Part shown: positions 54,808 to 63,956 of the stretch, in pieces
Layout of the letters: every line of letters begins with the position of its first letter
Position numbering within the stretch: position 1 is the stretch's first letter
DNA from: Thermasporomyces sp036564245
Lineage (GTDB): Bacteria > Actinomycetota > Actinomycetes > Propionibacteriales > Actinopolymorphaceae
Assembly (NCBI GenBank): GCA_036564245.1
Contig: DATCKU010000108.1
Location: forward strand, 56,218 to 120,217
Length of the DNA stretch: 64,000 nt
Direction of reading: 5' to 3'
Translations under genes and position numbers: made by a program
The notes under the pieces: model-generated
The model's database searches: none
The model's input: the letters and a program-made list of their open reading frames with translations, nothing else
Told to the model about the DNA's origin: nothing

Positions 54808-55779
54808 ATGAGCACTATCACGAATCGCGACCACCTCGAGGCGCAACGGAAGGCGGAGACGCTGATCGAGGCGCTTCCATGGTTCGAGCAGTTCCACGGC
54901 TCGATCGTCGTCATCAAGTATGGCGGCAACGCCATGACCGATGACGCGCTCAAGAAGGCGTTCGCCGAAGACATCGTGTTCTTGCGATACGCCGGCATCC
55001 GTCCGGTCATCGTCCACGGCGGTGGGCCGCAGATCAGCCAGATGCTCTCCAGGCTCCAGATCCCCAGTGAGTTCCGTGGCGGGCTGCGGGTGACCACTCC
55101 TGAGGCCATGGAGGTTGTGCGCATGGTCCTCGTCGGTCAGGTTGGCCGGGAGCTCGTCGGGCTCATCAACTCGCATGGCCCGTTCGCGGTGGGCCTCTCC
55201 GGCGAGGATGCGGGTCTGTTCACCGCCGAACGGCGGACGGCGATGGTCGACGGAGAGCCGGTCGACATCGGCTTGGTGGGCGACGTGGTCTCCGTTCGTC
55301 CGGAAGCCGTCCAGGACCTGATCGAGGCCGGTCGGATTCCCGTCGTGTCGAGTGTGGCGCCCGACGTGTCCGGCCAGGTGCACAACGTCAACGCCGACAC
55401 GGCAGCGGGGGCGCTGGCCGTCGCCTTGAAGGCGCGCAAGCTCGTGGTGCTCACCGACGTCGAAGGGCTCTACCGGGACTGGTCGGAGAATCGCGACGCG
55501 AGCGCTCTCATCAGCGAGATCGACGCGGACGAGCTCGCCGCGATGCTGCCGTCGTTGGCGTCCGGCATGGTGCCGAAGATGGAGGCCTGCCTGCGGGCGG
55601 TGCAGGGCGGCGTACCGCAGGCGCACGTCATCGACGGACGGGTCGCTCACTCGCTCCTGCTGGAGATCTTCACCAACGAGGGCGTGGGAACCATGGTCGT
55701 CCCGGCCCAGGACACGAGGAACGACGGGCAGACGGCCCGTGCCGCGACCACGACACAGAAGGAGCTTGCTGGCCGATGA
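54808..55779 (+). CDS. argB: Acetylglutamate kinase
   Basis: Phosphorylates N-acetylglutamate, the second step and usual arginine-feedback point; 323 aa. ATP/substrate-binding motifs: VVIKYGGNAM, VIVHGGGPQISQ, FRGGLRVTTPEAME, VNADTAAGALAVALKARKLV and LTDVEGLY. An N-terminal helix before the kinase core, about 25 residues, is present, as in arginine-inhibited hexameric kinases. ATG 54808 after a 94-nt gap; the stop overlaps argD. Confidence 0.97.
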   Translation: MSTITNRDHLEAQRKAETLIEALPWFEQFHGSIVVIKYGGNAMTDDALKKAFAEDIVFLRYAGIRPVIVHGGGPQISQMLSRLQIPSEFRGGLRVTTPEAMEVVRMVLVGQVGRELVGLINSHGPFAVGLSGEDAGLFTAERRTAMVDGEPVDIGLVGDVVSVRPEAVQDLIEAGRIPVVSSVAPDVSGQVHNVNADTAAGALAVALKARKLVVLTDVEGLYRDWSENRDASALISEIDADELAAMLPSLASGMVPKMEACLRAVQGGVPQAHVIDGRVAHSLLLEIFTNEGVGTMVVPAQDTRNDGQTARAATTTQKELAGR

Positions 55780-56978
55780 CCTCGACACCGCAGTACGACA
55801 CGCTCGCGGCACGGTTCGAGGCCGCGCTCATGCCCACGTATGGCAGACCTCCGGTGGCGCTGGTGCGCGGCGAGGGCTGCACGGTCTGGGATGCCGACGG
55901 CAAGGCGTACCTCGACTTCATCGCCGGCATTGCCGTTTCCTCGCTCGGCCACGCACATCCGGCACTCGTCTCCGCGGTCTCGCACCAGGTGGCGCAGCTC
56001 GCGCACACGTCCAACCTCTTCCTGCACGAGACCGAGGTGGCGTTGGCAGAGCAGCTGCTCGGCCTGCTCGGGTGCGAAGGCAGGGTCTTCTTCACCAACA
56101 GTGGAACGGAAGCCAACGAGGCCGCCCTCAAGCTCGTACGCAAGTACGCGGCCGCCCATGGTCGCAGCTACATCGTGGCCGCCGAGAACGGATTCCACGG
56201 CCGCACCATGGGATCGCTCGCGCTCACCGGGAAGCCCTCGATTCGTGAGCCGTTCGGACCGTTCGGCATCGACGTGCGGTTCGTTCCGTACGGCGATGCG
56301 ACGGCGTTGAAGCAGAGTGTGGACGAGGATTGCGCCGGGGTCTTCCTCGAGCCGGCCCTGGGTGAAGGCGGTGTCGTGCCGGCGCCCGATGGGTACCTGC
56401 AGCAGGCCCGCGAGATCTGCGATGCGACCGGTGCGATGTTCGTACTGGACGAGATCCAAAGCGGCATCGGCCGGACGGGCACGTGGTTCGCGCACCAGCA
56501 CGAGGGTGTGCGGCCCGACGTTGTCACGCTGGCCAAGGGTCTGGGAGGTGGCCTGCCAATCGGAGCGTGCATCGGCGTGGGCGAGTTCGGCACGACGTTC
56601 GGCAAGGGGGACCACGGGTCGACCTTCGGCGGAAATCCCGTCGCATGTGCGGCAGCACGTGCGGTGCTGGACACGATCCAGCGTGACGGGCTGCTCGAGC
56701 ACGTCACCACGGTGGGTCGCCAACTGGCCGAGGGCGTCGCGGCGGTCGAGCATCCGCTCCTTGCCGGTGTGCGGGGACGCGGCTTGTGGCTTGCGGCCGT
56801 GCTCACCCAACCCAAAGCGGCACAGGTTCAGCAAGCTGCGCAGGATGCCGGGTTCCTGGTCAATGCCGTCCAGCCGGATGCGGTACGCCTTGCGCCTCCG
56901 CTGATCATCACGGCCGACGAAGTGCAGGCGTTGGTCGATGCTCTCCCGACCATTCTGGCTGCCGCCGCTGCGCATTGA
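55776..56978 (+). CDS. argD: Acetylornithine aminotransferase
   Basis: PLP-dependent class III aminotransferase making N-acetylornithine from its semialdehyde; 400 aa. Family blocks: FFTNSGTEANEAALKL, ENGFHGRTMGSLALTGK, VFVLDEIQSGIGRTGTWFA (PLP aspartate) and the lysine in VTLAKGLGGGLPIGA, which forms the Schiff base. Start overlaps the argB stop (ATGA). argF follows after 16 nt. Confidence 0.97.
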   Translation: MTSTPQYDTLAARFEAALMPTYGRPPVALVRGEGCTVWDADGKAYLDFIAGIAVSSLGHAHPALVSAVSHQVAQLAHTSNLFLHETEVALAEQLLGLLGCEGRVFFTNSGTEANEAALKLVRKYAAAHGRSYIVAAENGFHGRTMGSLALTGKPSIREPFGPFGIDVRFVPYGDATALKQSVDEDCAGVFLEPALGEGGVVPAPDGYLQQAREICDATGAMFVLDEIQSGIGRTGTWFAHQHEGVRPDVVTLAKGLGGGLPIGACIGVGEFGTTFGKGDHGSTFGGNPVACAAARAVLDTIQRDGLLEHVTTVGRQLAEGVAAVEHPLLAGVRGRGLWLAAVLTQPKAAQVQQAAQDAGFLVNAVQPDAVRLAPPLIITADEVQALVDALPTILAAAAAH

Positions 56979-56994
56979 GGAAGGACGGTTCCAG

Positions 56995-57984
56995 GTGCGA
57001 CATTTCCTGCGCGACGACGACCTCGCGCCACAGGAGCAGGCGCAGGTACTCGACCTGGCCGACGCGATGAAACGCGACAGATTCGCGTATCGGCCACTCG
57101 ACGGGCCGCGGTCGGTGGCCATCTTGTTCGACAAGCCGACCTTGCGTACCCAGACCTCGTTCACGGTCGGTGTGGTCGAGCTCGGCGGGCATCCGATGGT
57201 GGTCGACACCCGGCTCGCCCAGATCGGGGTCCGCGAGTCGGTCGCCGACACGGCGCGAGTCCTCGGTCGGCAGGTTGCGGCGATCGTGTGGCGGACGTAC
57301 GAGCAAGAGCGAATCGAGCAGATGGCGCAGTTCGCGGGCGTCCCGGTGGTCAACGCGCTGACCGACCAGTTCCACCCGTGCCAGGTGCTCGCCGACCTGC
57401 AGACGATCCGGGAGCACAAGGGACGGTTGGCCGGGCTGCGGCTGAGCTACCTCGGCGACGGCAGCAACAACATGGCCCATTCGTACCTCCTGGGCGGCGC
57501 GACCGCCGGGATGCATGTGCGCATCGGCACGCCGAAGGAGTACTCGCCCGATGCCGCGGTCGTCGAGCGGGCGGCCGAGATCGCGGGCCAGACCGGCGGT
57601 TCGGTGACGGTCGTGCACGACCCGACGGAGGCGATCGAGCAGGCCGACGTGGTGGCCACCGACACGTGGGTCTCGATGGGACAGGAGGACGCGGCGGCCG
57701 AGCGCAACACGGTGTTCGTTCCGTACGCCGTCACAGAGGACGCCCTGAGCAAGGCGGCCACTGATGCGATCGTGCTGCACTGTCTTCCGGCCTATCGGGG
57801 CAAGGAGATCAGCGCTGGCGTGCTCGACGGCGCGCAGAGCGTCGTCTGGGACGAGGCCGAGAACCGGCTGCATGCCCAGAAGGCCCTGCTGACCTGGCTT
57901 CTCACGTCGGCGGTCGACTCCGGGAGCGGCGCCGGCGACGGTGGTGCCGGGTCGCGCGACGCGGGGGAGGCGCCGCGACGATGA
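56995..57984 (+). CDS. argF: Ornithine carbamoyltransferase
   Basis: Condenses ornithine and carbamoyl phosphate to citrulline; 329 aa. The carbamoyl-phosphate motif reads DKPTLRTQTSF, with TLRTQ where most family members have STRTR; I recall the same variant in other actinobacteria, so it is probably functional. Other blocks: IVWRTYEQ, FHPCQVLADLQT, GDGSNNMAHS, DTWVSMGQE and HCLPAYRGKEI. GTG 56995 with GAGGAAGGA 9 nt upstream. A Gly/Ala-rich C-terminal tail of about 25 residues follows the usual end. The stop overlaps argR. Confidence 0.95.
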   Translation: MRHFLRDDDLAPQEQAQVLDLADAMKRDRFAYRPLDGPRSVAILFDKPTLRTQTSFTVGVVELGGHPMVVDTRLAQIGVRESVADTARVLGRQVAAIVWRTYEQERIEQMAQFAGVPVVNALTDQFHPCQVLADLQTIREHKGRLAGLRLSYLGDGSNNMAHSYLLGGATAGMHVRIGTPKEYSPDAAVVERAAEIAGQTGGSVTVVHDPTEAIEQADVVATDTWVSMGQEDAAAERNTVFVPYAVTEDALSKAATDAIVLHCLPAYRGKEISAGVLDGAQSVVWDEAENRLHAQKALLTWLLTSAVDSGSGAGDGGAGSRDAGEAPRR

Positions 57985-58547
57985 CGGATCGCCAGACCAC
58001 CAAGCAGTCCACCGACCGGCAAGGACCGAAATGGTCTGCGACCAAGACAGCTCGGCAGCAGTACATCGTCGAGGTGCTGTCGCGGTCGGCGGTGCGTTCC
58101 CAGGCGGAGCTTCTCGACCACCTCGCTGAGGCGGGAATCGCGGTCACGCAGGCCACGCTTTCTCGCGACCTCGAGGAGCTGGGCGCCGTCCGGGTCCGCA
58201 ATGCGGCGGGCGTCTTGGTCTACGCGTTGCCGGGCGAAGGGGGCGACCGGACGCCGCGAGCCGTTCCAGACGAGCCGTCGGCGGCGGAGACCCGTCTCGC
58301 CAGGGTCTGCGGTGAGCTCCTGGTCTCGGCTGTGGCGTCGGCGAACCTCGTCGTGCTGCGTACGCCGCCGGGTGCGGCACAGTTCTTCGCCTCGGCACTG
58401 GACCACGCCGAGCTTCCCGACGTTCTCGGCACGATCGCTGGCGACGACACGGTCCTCGTCGTCGCGCGAGATCCGGCGGGCGGCGACGCCATCGCCGAGC
58501 ACCTGTTGGCGCTAGCCCGTCAGCACCGACCTGCAAGGAATTCCTGA
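57981..58547 (+). CDS. argR: Arginine repressor
   Basis: Hexameric arginine-responsive repressor, 188 aa. N-terminal winged helix (TARQQYIVEVLSRSAVRSQ, then QAELLDHLAEAGIAVTQATLSRDLEELG) and a C-terminal arginine-binding/oligomerisation domain (LVVLRTPPGAAQFFASALDH and GTIAGDDTVLVVARD). A polar extension of about 20 residues precedes the DNA-binding domain. Start overlaps the argF stop. Likely target: the argC promoter. Confidence 0.96.
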   Translation: MTDRQTTKQSTDRQGPKWSATKTARQQYIVEVLSRSAVRSQAELLDHLAEAGIAVTQATLSRDLEELGAVRVRNAAGVLVYALPGEGGDRTPRAVPDEPSAAETRLARVCGELLVSAVASANLVVLRTPPGAAQFFASALDHAELPDVLGTIAGDDTVLVVARDPAGGDAIAEHLLALARQHRPARNS

Positions 58548-58585
58548 TCGGGGGCGAGCCTCCGACCCGGCACGAGGAGAAAGAC

Positions 58586-59785
58586 ATGACCGAACGAGTC
58601 GTACTCGCCTACTCCGGCGGGCTGGACACCTCCGTCGCGATCGGCTGGATCGCCGACCAGACCGGCGCCGAGGTGATCGCCTGCGCGGTCGACGTCGGCC
58701 AGGGTGGCGAGGACATGGAAACCGTACGCAAGCGCGCTCTGGCATGCGGGGCAGTCGAGGCGGTGGTCGTCGACGCGAAGGAGGAGTTCGCGAGCGACTT
58801 CTGCATGCCCGCACTCGCCGCCAACGCGCTCTACATGGACCGCTATCCGCTGATCTCGGCCTTGTCGCGCCCGCTGATCGTGAAGCATCTCGTGGCGACG
58901 GCACGAGAGTACGGCGCTTCGGTGGTCGCCCACGGCTGCACCGGCAAGGGAAACGACCAGGTGCGCTTCGAGGTGGGGGTCGGCGCGTTGGCACCGGACC
59001 TGAAGGTCCTGGCGCCGGTCCGTGACTTCGCGTGGACCCGTGAGAAGGCGATCGCCTACGCAGAAGAGCACGGGTTGCCGATCGACGTGACGAAGAAGTC
59101 GCCGTTCTCCATCGACCAGAACGTCTGGGGCCGTGCCGTGGAGACCGGTTTTCTGGAAGACCTGTGGAATGCGCCGACCAAGGATGTCTACGTCTACACC
59201 GAGGACCCGACCGCGTGGAAGGCGCCGGACGAGCTGGTCATCACGTTCGAGGCCGGCGTGCCCGTGGCGATCGACGGCGTGTCGGTGTCACCGCTCGAGG
59301 CGATCCAGCAGCTCAACGCGCGTGCTGGCGCGCATGGAGTCGGCCGGCTCGACATGGTGGAGGACCGGCTGGTCGGGATCAAGAGCCGCGAGGTGTACGA
59401 GGCGCCGGGAGCGATCACGCTCATCACCGCGCACCAGGAGCTGGAGAACGTCACGGTGGAGCGCGAGCTGGCGCGGTTCAAGCGGATCGTCGGCCAGCGT
59501 TGGGCCGAGCTCGTGTACGACGGGCTGTGGTACTCGCCGCTCAAGCAGGCGCTGGACGCGTTCATCCAGGAGTCGCAGACCTACGTCTCCGGCGACATCC
59601 GGCTGCAGCTGCACGGCGGGAACGCTGTGGTGAACGGACGGCGTAGCGCGGCCTCGCTGTACGACTTCTCGCTCGCGACCTACGACGAGGGGGACGAGTT
59701 CGACCAGTCGCTGGCGCGTGGCTTCGTCGAGCTCTGGGGTCTGCCCAGCAAGATCGCCGCCCGCCGTGCCCACCGTCAACAATGA
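58586..59785 (+). CDS. argG: Argininosuccinate synthase
   Basis: ATP-dependent condensation of citrulline and aspartate; 399 aa. P-loop-type ATP site LAYSGGLDTSVAIGW at residues 6-20; GCTGKGNDQVRFE, SPFSIDQNVWGR and the C-terminal AASLYDFSLATYDEGD are family blocks. ATG 58586, 38 nt after argR. The TGA stop (59783-59785) is the TGA inside the AATGACCACG start of repeat copy 5, so the element begins within the last codons. Confidence 0.97.
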   Translation: MTERVVLAYSGGLDTSVAIGWIADQTGAEVIACAVDVGQGGEDMETVRKRALACGAVEAVVVDAKEEFASDFCMPALAANALYMDRYPLISALSRPLIVKHLVATAREYGASVVAHGCTGKGNDQVRFEVGVGALAPDLKVLAPVRDFAWTREKAIAYAEEHGLPIDVTKKSPFSIDQNVWGRAVETGFLEDLWNAPTKDVYVYTEDPTAWKAPDELVITFEAGVPVAIDGVSVSPLEAIQQLNARAGAHGVGRLDMVEDRLVGIKSREVYEAPGAITLITAHQELENVTVERELARFKRIVGQRWAELVYDGLWYSPLKQALDAFIQESQTYVSGDIRLQLHGGNAVVNGRRSAASLYDFSLATYDEGDEFDQSLARGFVELWGLPSKIAARRAHRQQ

Positions 59786-59851
59786 CCACGTTAGGTGGGC
59801 TCTCGACGGCTCGCCGCGGCATGTATGCGGCGGGAGGGTACGAATCGACTC
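59781..59851 (+). repeat. AATGACCACG dispersed element, copy 5 (argG-argH)
   Basis: A 71-bp copy beginning AATGACCACG at 59781 that supplies the argG stop codon. A GC-rich inverted repeat, CGCCGC/GCGGCG, spans about 59812-59832. Ungapped match to copy 1 (55 of 71 bases, the shared end CGTGGTCATT and the block GATTCGTACC read on the other strand). It ends 25 nt before the argH start, so it forms most of the argG-argH spacer. Confidence 0.75.
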
Positions 59852-59876
59852 GGGTAGCGCTCGGCGAGGAGGCAGG

Positions 59877-61301
59877 GTGACCGAGGCATCGGAAGCGACT
59901 CGGCTCTGGGGCGGACGGTTCGCCACAGGCCCGTCGGACGCTCTGGCCGCACTGTCACGATCGGTGCAGTTCGACTGGCGGCTCGCGCCGTACGACATCC
60001 GTCAGACCCGCGCCCACGCCCGCGTCTTGCACCGAGCGGGTCTGCTCACCGACGACGAGCTGAGCCGGGTCTGTGCCGCACTGGACGAGCTGGCCGATGC
60101 GGTGCTGCGTGGGGAGGTCGAGCCCGCGCCCGGCGACGAGGATGTCCACACGGCCGTCGAGCGGGAGCTAATGGAGCGACTTGGTCCGCTCGGCGGCAAG
60201 CTGCGAGCCGGGCGCAGCCGCAACGACCAGGTCGCCACCGACTTCCGGCTCTACCTGCGTGACCAGGCGCGCCGGATCGCCCACGCCGTCACCGAGCTCC
60301 AGGTCGCGCTGCTCGACCAAGCCGAACGCCACGTCGACACGGCAGCGCCCGGCTTCACCCACCTCCAGCACGCCCAGCCGGTGTCGTTCGGCCACGAGCT
60401 TGCCAAGCACGTCCACGCACTCGCCCGGGACATCGACCGGCTCCGCGACTGGGATGCTCGCGCCGACGTCTGCCCGCTGGGCGCGGGCGCGCTGGCCGGC
60501 TCGTCGCTGCCCTTGGATCCGGATGCCGTGGCCGCCGAGCTCGGCTTCTCTCGTGCAGCGGACAACTCGATCGACGCCGTCTCCGATCGCGACTTCGTCG
60601 CAGAGTTCCTGTTCTGCACGGCCATGCTCGGCGTCCACCTCTCCCGTCTCGGTGAGGAGTACTGCCTGTGGGCGTCGACGGAGTTCGGGTGGGTGCGCCT
60701 GGACGATTCGTACGCCACCGGCTCGTCGATCATGCCGCAGAAGAAGAACCCCGATGTCGCCGAGCTGGTGCGCGGCAAGTCCGGTCGCCTGATCGGACAC
60801 CTGACCGGCCTGCTGGCGACGCTGAAGGGTCTGCCGTTCGCGTACAACCGTGACTTGCAGGAAGACAAGGAGCCGGTCTTCGATGCGGTGGAGCAGCTCC
60901 TGCTCGTGCTGCCGGCGCTGACCGGGATGGTGGCGACCAGCACGTTCGACGCCGTACGCATGGCGGCGGCAGCACCGCTCGGCTTCGCCCTCGCGACCGA
61001 CGTCGCCGAATGGCTGGTCCGCAAGGGCGTACCCTTCCGGGTCGCGCACGAGCTCGCCGGTGCGTGCGTGCAGGAGTGTGAGCGACGCGGAATCGACCTC
61101 GGCGACCTCTCCGACGCCGACCTCGCGGCGATCTCGTCCGACCTCACACCCGAGGTACGCGAGGTCCTCACCGTGGAAGGCGCGCTCTCCTCACGGTCGG
61201 CGCGGGGCGGTACGGCGCCGGTCCGGGTTCGGGAGCAGCTCGCAGACCTTCGGCGCCGCGTGGCCGACGCCGCGTCCTGGGCAGCGGGCCGCTCGTCGTA
61301 G
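59877..61301 (+). CDS. argH: Argininosuccinate lyase
   Basis: Final step: cleaves argininosuccinate to arginine and fumarate; 474 aa. Fumarase-superfamily blocks: LWGGRFATGPSDALAAL at the N-terminus, RSRNDQVATDFRLYLRD, FTHLQHAQPVSFGHEL and the signature GSSIMPQKKNPDVAELVRGK with the catalytic serine loop. GTG 59877 is preceded by GAGGAGG 4 nt upstream. Last gene of the arg cluster, separated from argG by repeat copy 5. Confidence 0.97.
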   Translation: MTEASEATRLWGGRFATGPSDALAALSRSVQFDWRLAPYDIRQTRAHARVLHRAGLLTDDELSRVCAALDELADAVLRGEVEPAPGDEDVHTAVERELMERLGPLGGKLRAGRSRNDQVATDFRLYLRDQARRIAHAVTELQVALLDQAERHVDTAAPGFTHLQHAQPVSFGHELAKHVHALARDIDRLRDWDARADVCPLGAGALAGSSLPLDPDAVAAELGFSRAADNSIDAVSDRDFVAEFLFCTAMLGVHLSRLGEEYCLWASTEFGWVRLDDSYATGSSIMPQKKNPDVAELVRGKSGRLIGHLTGLLATLKGLPFAYNRDLQEDKEPVFDAVEQLLLVLPALTGMVATSTFDAVRMAAAAPLGFALATDVAEWLVRKGVPFRVAHELAGACVQECERRGIDLGDLSDADLAAISSDLTPEVREVLTVEGALSSRSARGGTAPVRVREQLADLRRRVADAASWAAGRSS

Positions 61302-61450
61302 GCCGCCTTCGCGGTCAACGGGACGTCAGGAACCCACCGACGCCGTGCATCCGGTGGCTACAAAGCCGGTCGGTGCTCGACGGTTCCGTCGGTCGCCGGG
61401 GCAGTGGCCGTGCACCACGTGTCGGGAGCTTTCGTCCACTCGATATAACC

Positions 61451-62095
61451 ATGGCTGTGACATCGGCTTTGCGGGATGTGTTCGACCGTCCGGTGCTCCA
61501 GGTCGCGCCGACGCTCCTGGGGCAGATCATCGAGCACGAGACCCCGGAAGGGCTGGTGGCGATCCGCCTGACGGAGGTCGAGGCGTACGACGGTCCGAAC
61601 GATCCCGGCTCGCACGCCTACCGTGGGCGTACGAACCGCAACGCGGTGATGTTCGGTCCGCCGGGTTTCGTGTACGTCTACTTCACGTACGGCATGCACT
61701 GGTGCATGAACCTCGTCTGCGGCCCTGACGGCCACCCCAGCGCCGTACTCCTGCGGGCCGGCGAGGTGATCGAAGGCGTCGAGCTCGCCCGGTCGAGGCG
61801 GCCCGCAGCGCGGACCTTCCGGGATCTTGCTCGCGGTCCCGCACGGTTGGTGCAGGCGCTGGACGTGGGGAAGGAGTGCAACGGACTGGACGCCTGTGAT
61901 CCAGCCTCGCCCTTACGATTCCGTCCGGCGAGGCCGGTCCCTCGATCACGGATCCGCCGAGGGCCCCGGGTAGGCCTGGCGAACGGCGCCGAGCGTCCGT
62001 GGCGGTTCTGGGTCGACGGGGATCCGACGGTGTCGATCTACCGTCCACACACCCCCAAACGCCGCCGCAGCGGCGAATCGGTTTCTCACGAGTGA
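61451..62095 (+). CDS. 3-methyladenine DNA glycosylase, AAG/MPG type
   Basis: Base-excision repair glycosylase removing alkylated purines; up to 214 aa. Family blocks: IRLTEVEAYDGPNDPGSHAYRGRT (catalytic Glu in TEVEAY), NRNAVMFGPPGFVYVYFTYGMHWCMN, and a long DLARGPARLVQAL. No ribosome-binding site precedes ATG 61451, but TATAAC (61444-61449) lies just before it, and the third codon is a GTG at 61457, 7 nt after that hexamer. A leaderless transcript starting at the GTG is therefore a real alternative start. Confidence 0.9.
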   Translation: MAVTSALRDVFDRPVLQVAPTLLGQIIEHETPEGLVAIRLTEVEAYDGPNDPGSHAYRGRTNRNAVMFGPPGFVYVYFTYGMHWCMNLVCGPDGHPSAVLLRAGEVIEGVELARSRRPAARTFRDLARGPARLVQALDVGKECNGLDACDPASPLRFRPARPVPRSRIRRGPRVGLANGAERPWRFWVDGDPTVSIYRPHTPKRRRSGESVSHE

Positions 62096-62161
62096 GCGCC
62101 TTCGGGCACTCTTGGAGACGGACGGTCTCGCGGAAGGTGCGAGACCTTGACGAAAGGAACG

Positions 62162-63442
62162 ATGGTGACCGACAGCATCCTGGACGAGTTGCAGTGGCGT
62201 GGCCTGGTCGCGGAGTCGACCGACGAGGCCGCGCTCCGTTCCGCGCTCGCGTCAGGACCGGTCACCTATTACGCCGGCTTCGATCCGAGCGCACCAAGTC
62301 TGCAGCTGGGAAACCTCGTGCTGCTCGTCACGGCCAGGCGCTTCCAGCTGGCCGGCCACCGCCCGATCATCCTGGTGGGCGGTTCGACCGGACTGATCGG
62401 GGATCCCAAGCCGGACGCCGAGCGCACGCTGCAGCCTCCTGAGGTCGTGGCGGGCTGGGCCGAGAAGATCAAGGAGCAGGTGCGGCCGTTCGTGTCGTTC
62501 GAGGGCGAGAACGCCGCGATCGTGGTCAACAACCTCGACTGGACGGCGAACATCACGGCGCTGGAGTTCCTCCGCGACATCGGCCGGCACTTCCGGGTCA
62601 ACCGGATGCTCGCCAAGGAGGCGGTGAGCGCCCGGATGCAGTCCGAGATCGGGATCGGCTACACGGAGTTCAGCTACCAGATCCTGCAGGCGTACGACTA
62701 CCTGGAGCTCTACCGGCAGTACGGCTGCACGCTGCAGATCGGCGGCTCGGACCAGTGGGGCAACATCACGGCTGGTGTCGACCTGATCCGCCGGGTCGAG
62801 GGCGCGTCGGTCCACGCGCTCGCCACCCCGCTGCTCACGGACGCGGAGGGTCGCAAGCTCGGCAAGACCGAGTCAGGTGCGGTGTACCTTTCACCGGAGC
62901 TGACCTCGCCGTACGCCTTCTACCAGTACCTCTACAACGTCGAGGACGCCCTCGTCGGGACGTACCTGCGCGCGTTCAGCTTCCGTTCCCGCGAGGAGAT
63001 CGAGGAGCTGGAGAAGGCGACCGCCGAGCGCCCAGCGGCCCGTGAGGCGCAGCGTGCACTGGCCGAGGAGCTCACCACGCTGGTCCACGGGGCGGAGGAG
63101 TGTGATCGCGTCGTCGCCGCGTCGCGTGCCTTGTTCGGGCGCGGTGCGCTCGCTGAGATCGATCCCGGCACCCTCGATGCGGCCCTGCGCGCGGCACCAC
63201 ATGTCCGGATCGACGTGGGGGAGACCTGGCCCTCGCTGGTCGACCTGCTGGCGGAGACCGGGCTCGCCGCGAGCAAGTCGGCGGCGCGGCGGATCATCGA
63301 GGAGGGCGGTGCCAGCCTCAACAACGCGCGGGTGACCGACGTGGACGCTGTGCCTTCCGAGTCCGACCTGTTGCACGGACGTTGGCTGGTGCTCCGGCGG
63401 GGGCGTCGGAACGTCGCAGGCGTCGAGGTGGCGCGGCGCTGA
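62162..63442 (+). CDS. tyrS: Tyrosyl-tRNA synthetase
   Basis: Class I synthetase charging tRNA-Tyr; 426 aa. FDPSAPSLQLGNLVLLVTARRF is the HIGH-motif region; the first His of the usual H-x-G-H/N is Gln here (QLGN). Other blocks: QILQAYDYLELYRQYGCTLQ, IGGSDQWGNITAGVDLIRR and the KMSKS equivalent GRKLGKTESGA. A C-terminal S4-type domain follows (SKSAARRIIEEGGASLNN). ATG 62162 with GAAAGGA upstream. It is the last protein gene before the rRNA operon. Confidence 0.95.
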   Translation: MVTDSILDELQWRGLVAESTDEAALRSALASGPVTYYAGFDPSAPSLQLGNLVLLVTARRFQLAGHRPIILVGGSTGLIGDPKPDAERTLQPPEVVAGWAEKIKEQVRPFVSFEGENAAIVVNNLDWTANITALEFLRDIGRHFRVNRMLAKEAVSARMQSEIGIGYTEFSYQILQAYDYLELYRQYGCTLQIGGSDQWGNITAGVDLIRRVEGASVHALATPLLTDAEGRKLGKTESGAVYLSPELTSPYAFYQYLYNVEDALVGTYLRAFSFRSREEIEELEKATAERPAAREAQRALAEELTTLVHGAEECDRVVAASRALFGRGALAEIDPGTLDAALRAAPHVRIDVGETWPSLVDLLAETGLAASKSAARRIIEEGGASLNNARVTDVDAVPSESDLLHGRWLVLRRGRRNVAGVEVARR

Positions 63443-63634
63443 CCAGGCGTTCGGTCCGGCTTGACGCACTATCGACCAGGACATAAGGTTGCATGTGCCT
63501 CGCAGGTGGTGCGGGACGCTGTGTGCGGCCGGGCTTGCGAGGATCTTCCAACCCCCTGTGATCTTTCAGGTCTCTCTGTGCGCCTGAACAGATCGTGGGG
63601 AGTCGGCAGGAGGGTCAGGAGGGCCCAGCCCGAT

Positions 63635-63703
63635 TTGACCCCGACTGCCCGGCTGGATAGGTTCGAGACCCGCGTCGAAACGTGATCACCTCGGGTGTAA
63701 CGT
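63635..63703 (+). promoter_or_regulatory. Tandem rrn promoters
   Basis: P1: TTGACC (63635-63640), 17 nt, TAGGTT (63658-63663). P2: TCGAAA (63675-63680), 17 nt, TAACGT (63698-63703). Both match the TTGACA/TANNNT pattern and lie 250-300 nt before the 16S start, as expected for an rRNA operon. A TTGACA at 63836 lacks a good -10 element at normal spacing. Downstream, TGAGAACTCAATAGTGTGC near 63873 is the conserved actinobacterial rrn leader motif, as I recall it. Confidence 0.6.
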
Positions 63704-63956
63704 AGTGACGCAGGTCGCGGCGAGATGGCCAGAAGGCAGCCCGCTTCGTGAGGGCTTACCTTCGGCATCGAGTCGCAGGAGTACGGCCTCGACGGATCGC
63801 CTTGCGCGTGATCCTGTCGGGTGCCGCCCAGAAGCTTGACAACACGACGTGGCACCTTTGCTACCTGGTGTTTGAGAACTCAATAGTGTGCTTGTTTGGT
63901 TTCTGTTTGTGTGTGTCTCTGTTTTGTTTTGCTGGGGTTGTCTCCCCGTGTTTGGT

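Noticed and set aside
55647..57419. Long minus-strand open frame
   Set aside because: Antisense across argB-argD-argF; shadow of real genes.
63836..63864. TTGACA as a third rrn promoter
   Set aside because: No TANNNT element at 16-19 nt spacing; it may be processing-leader sequence.
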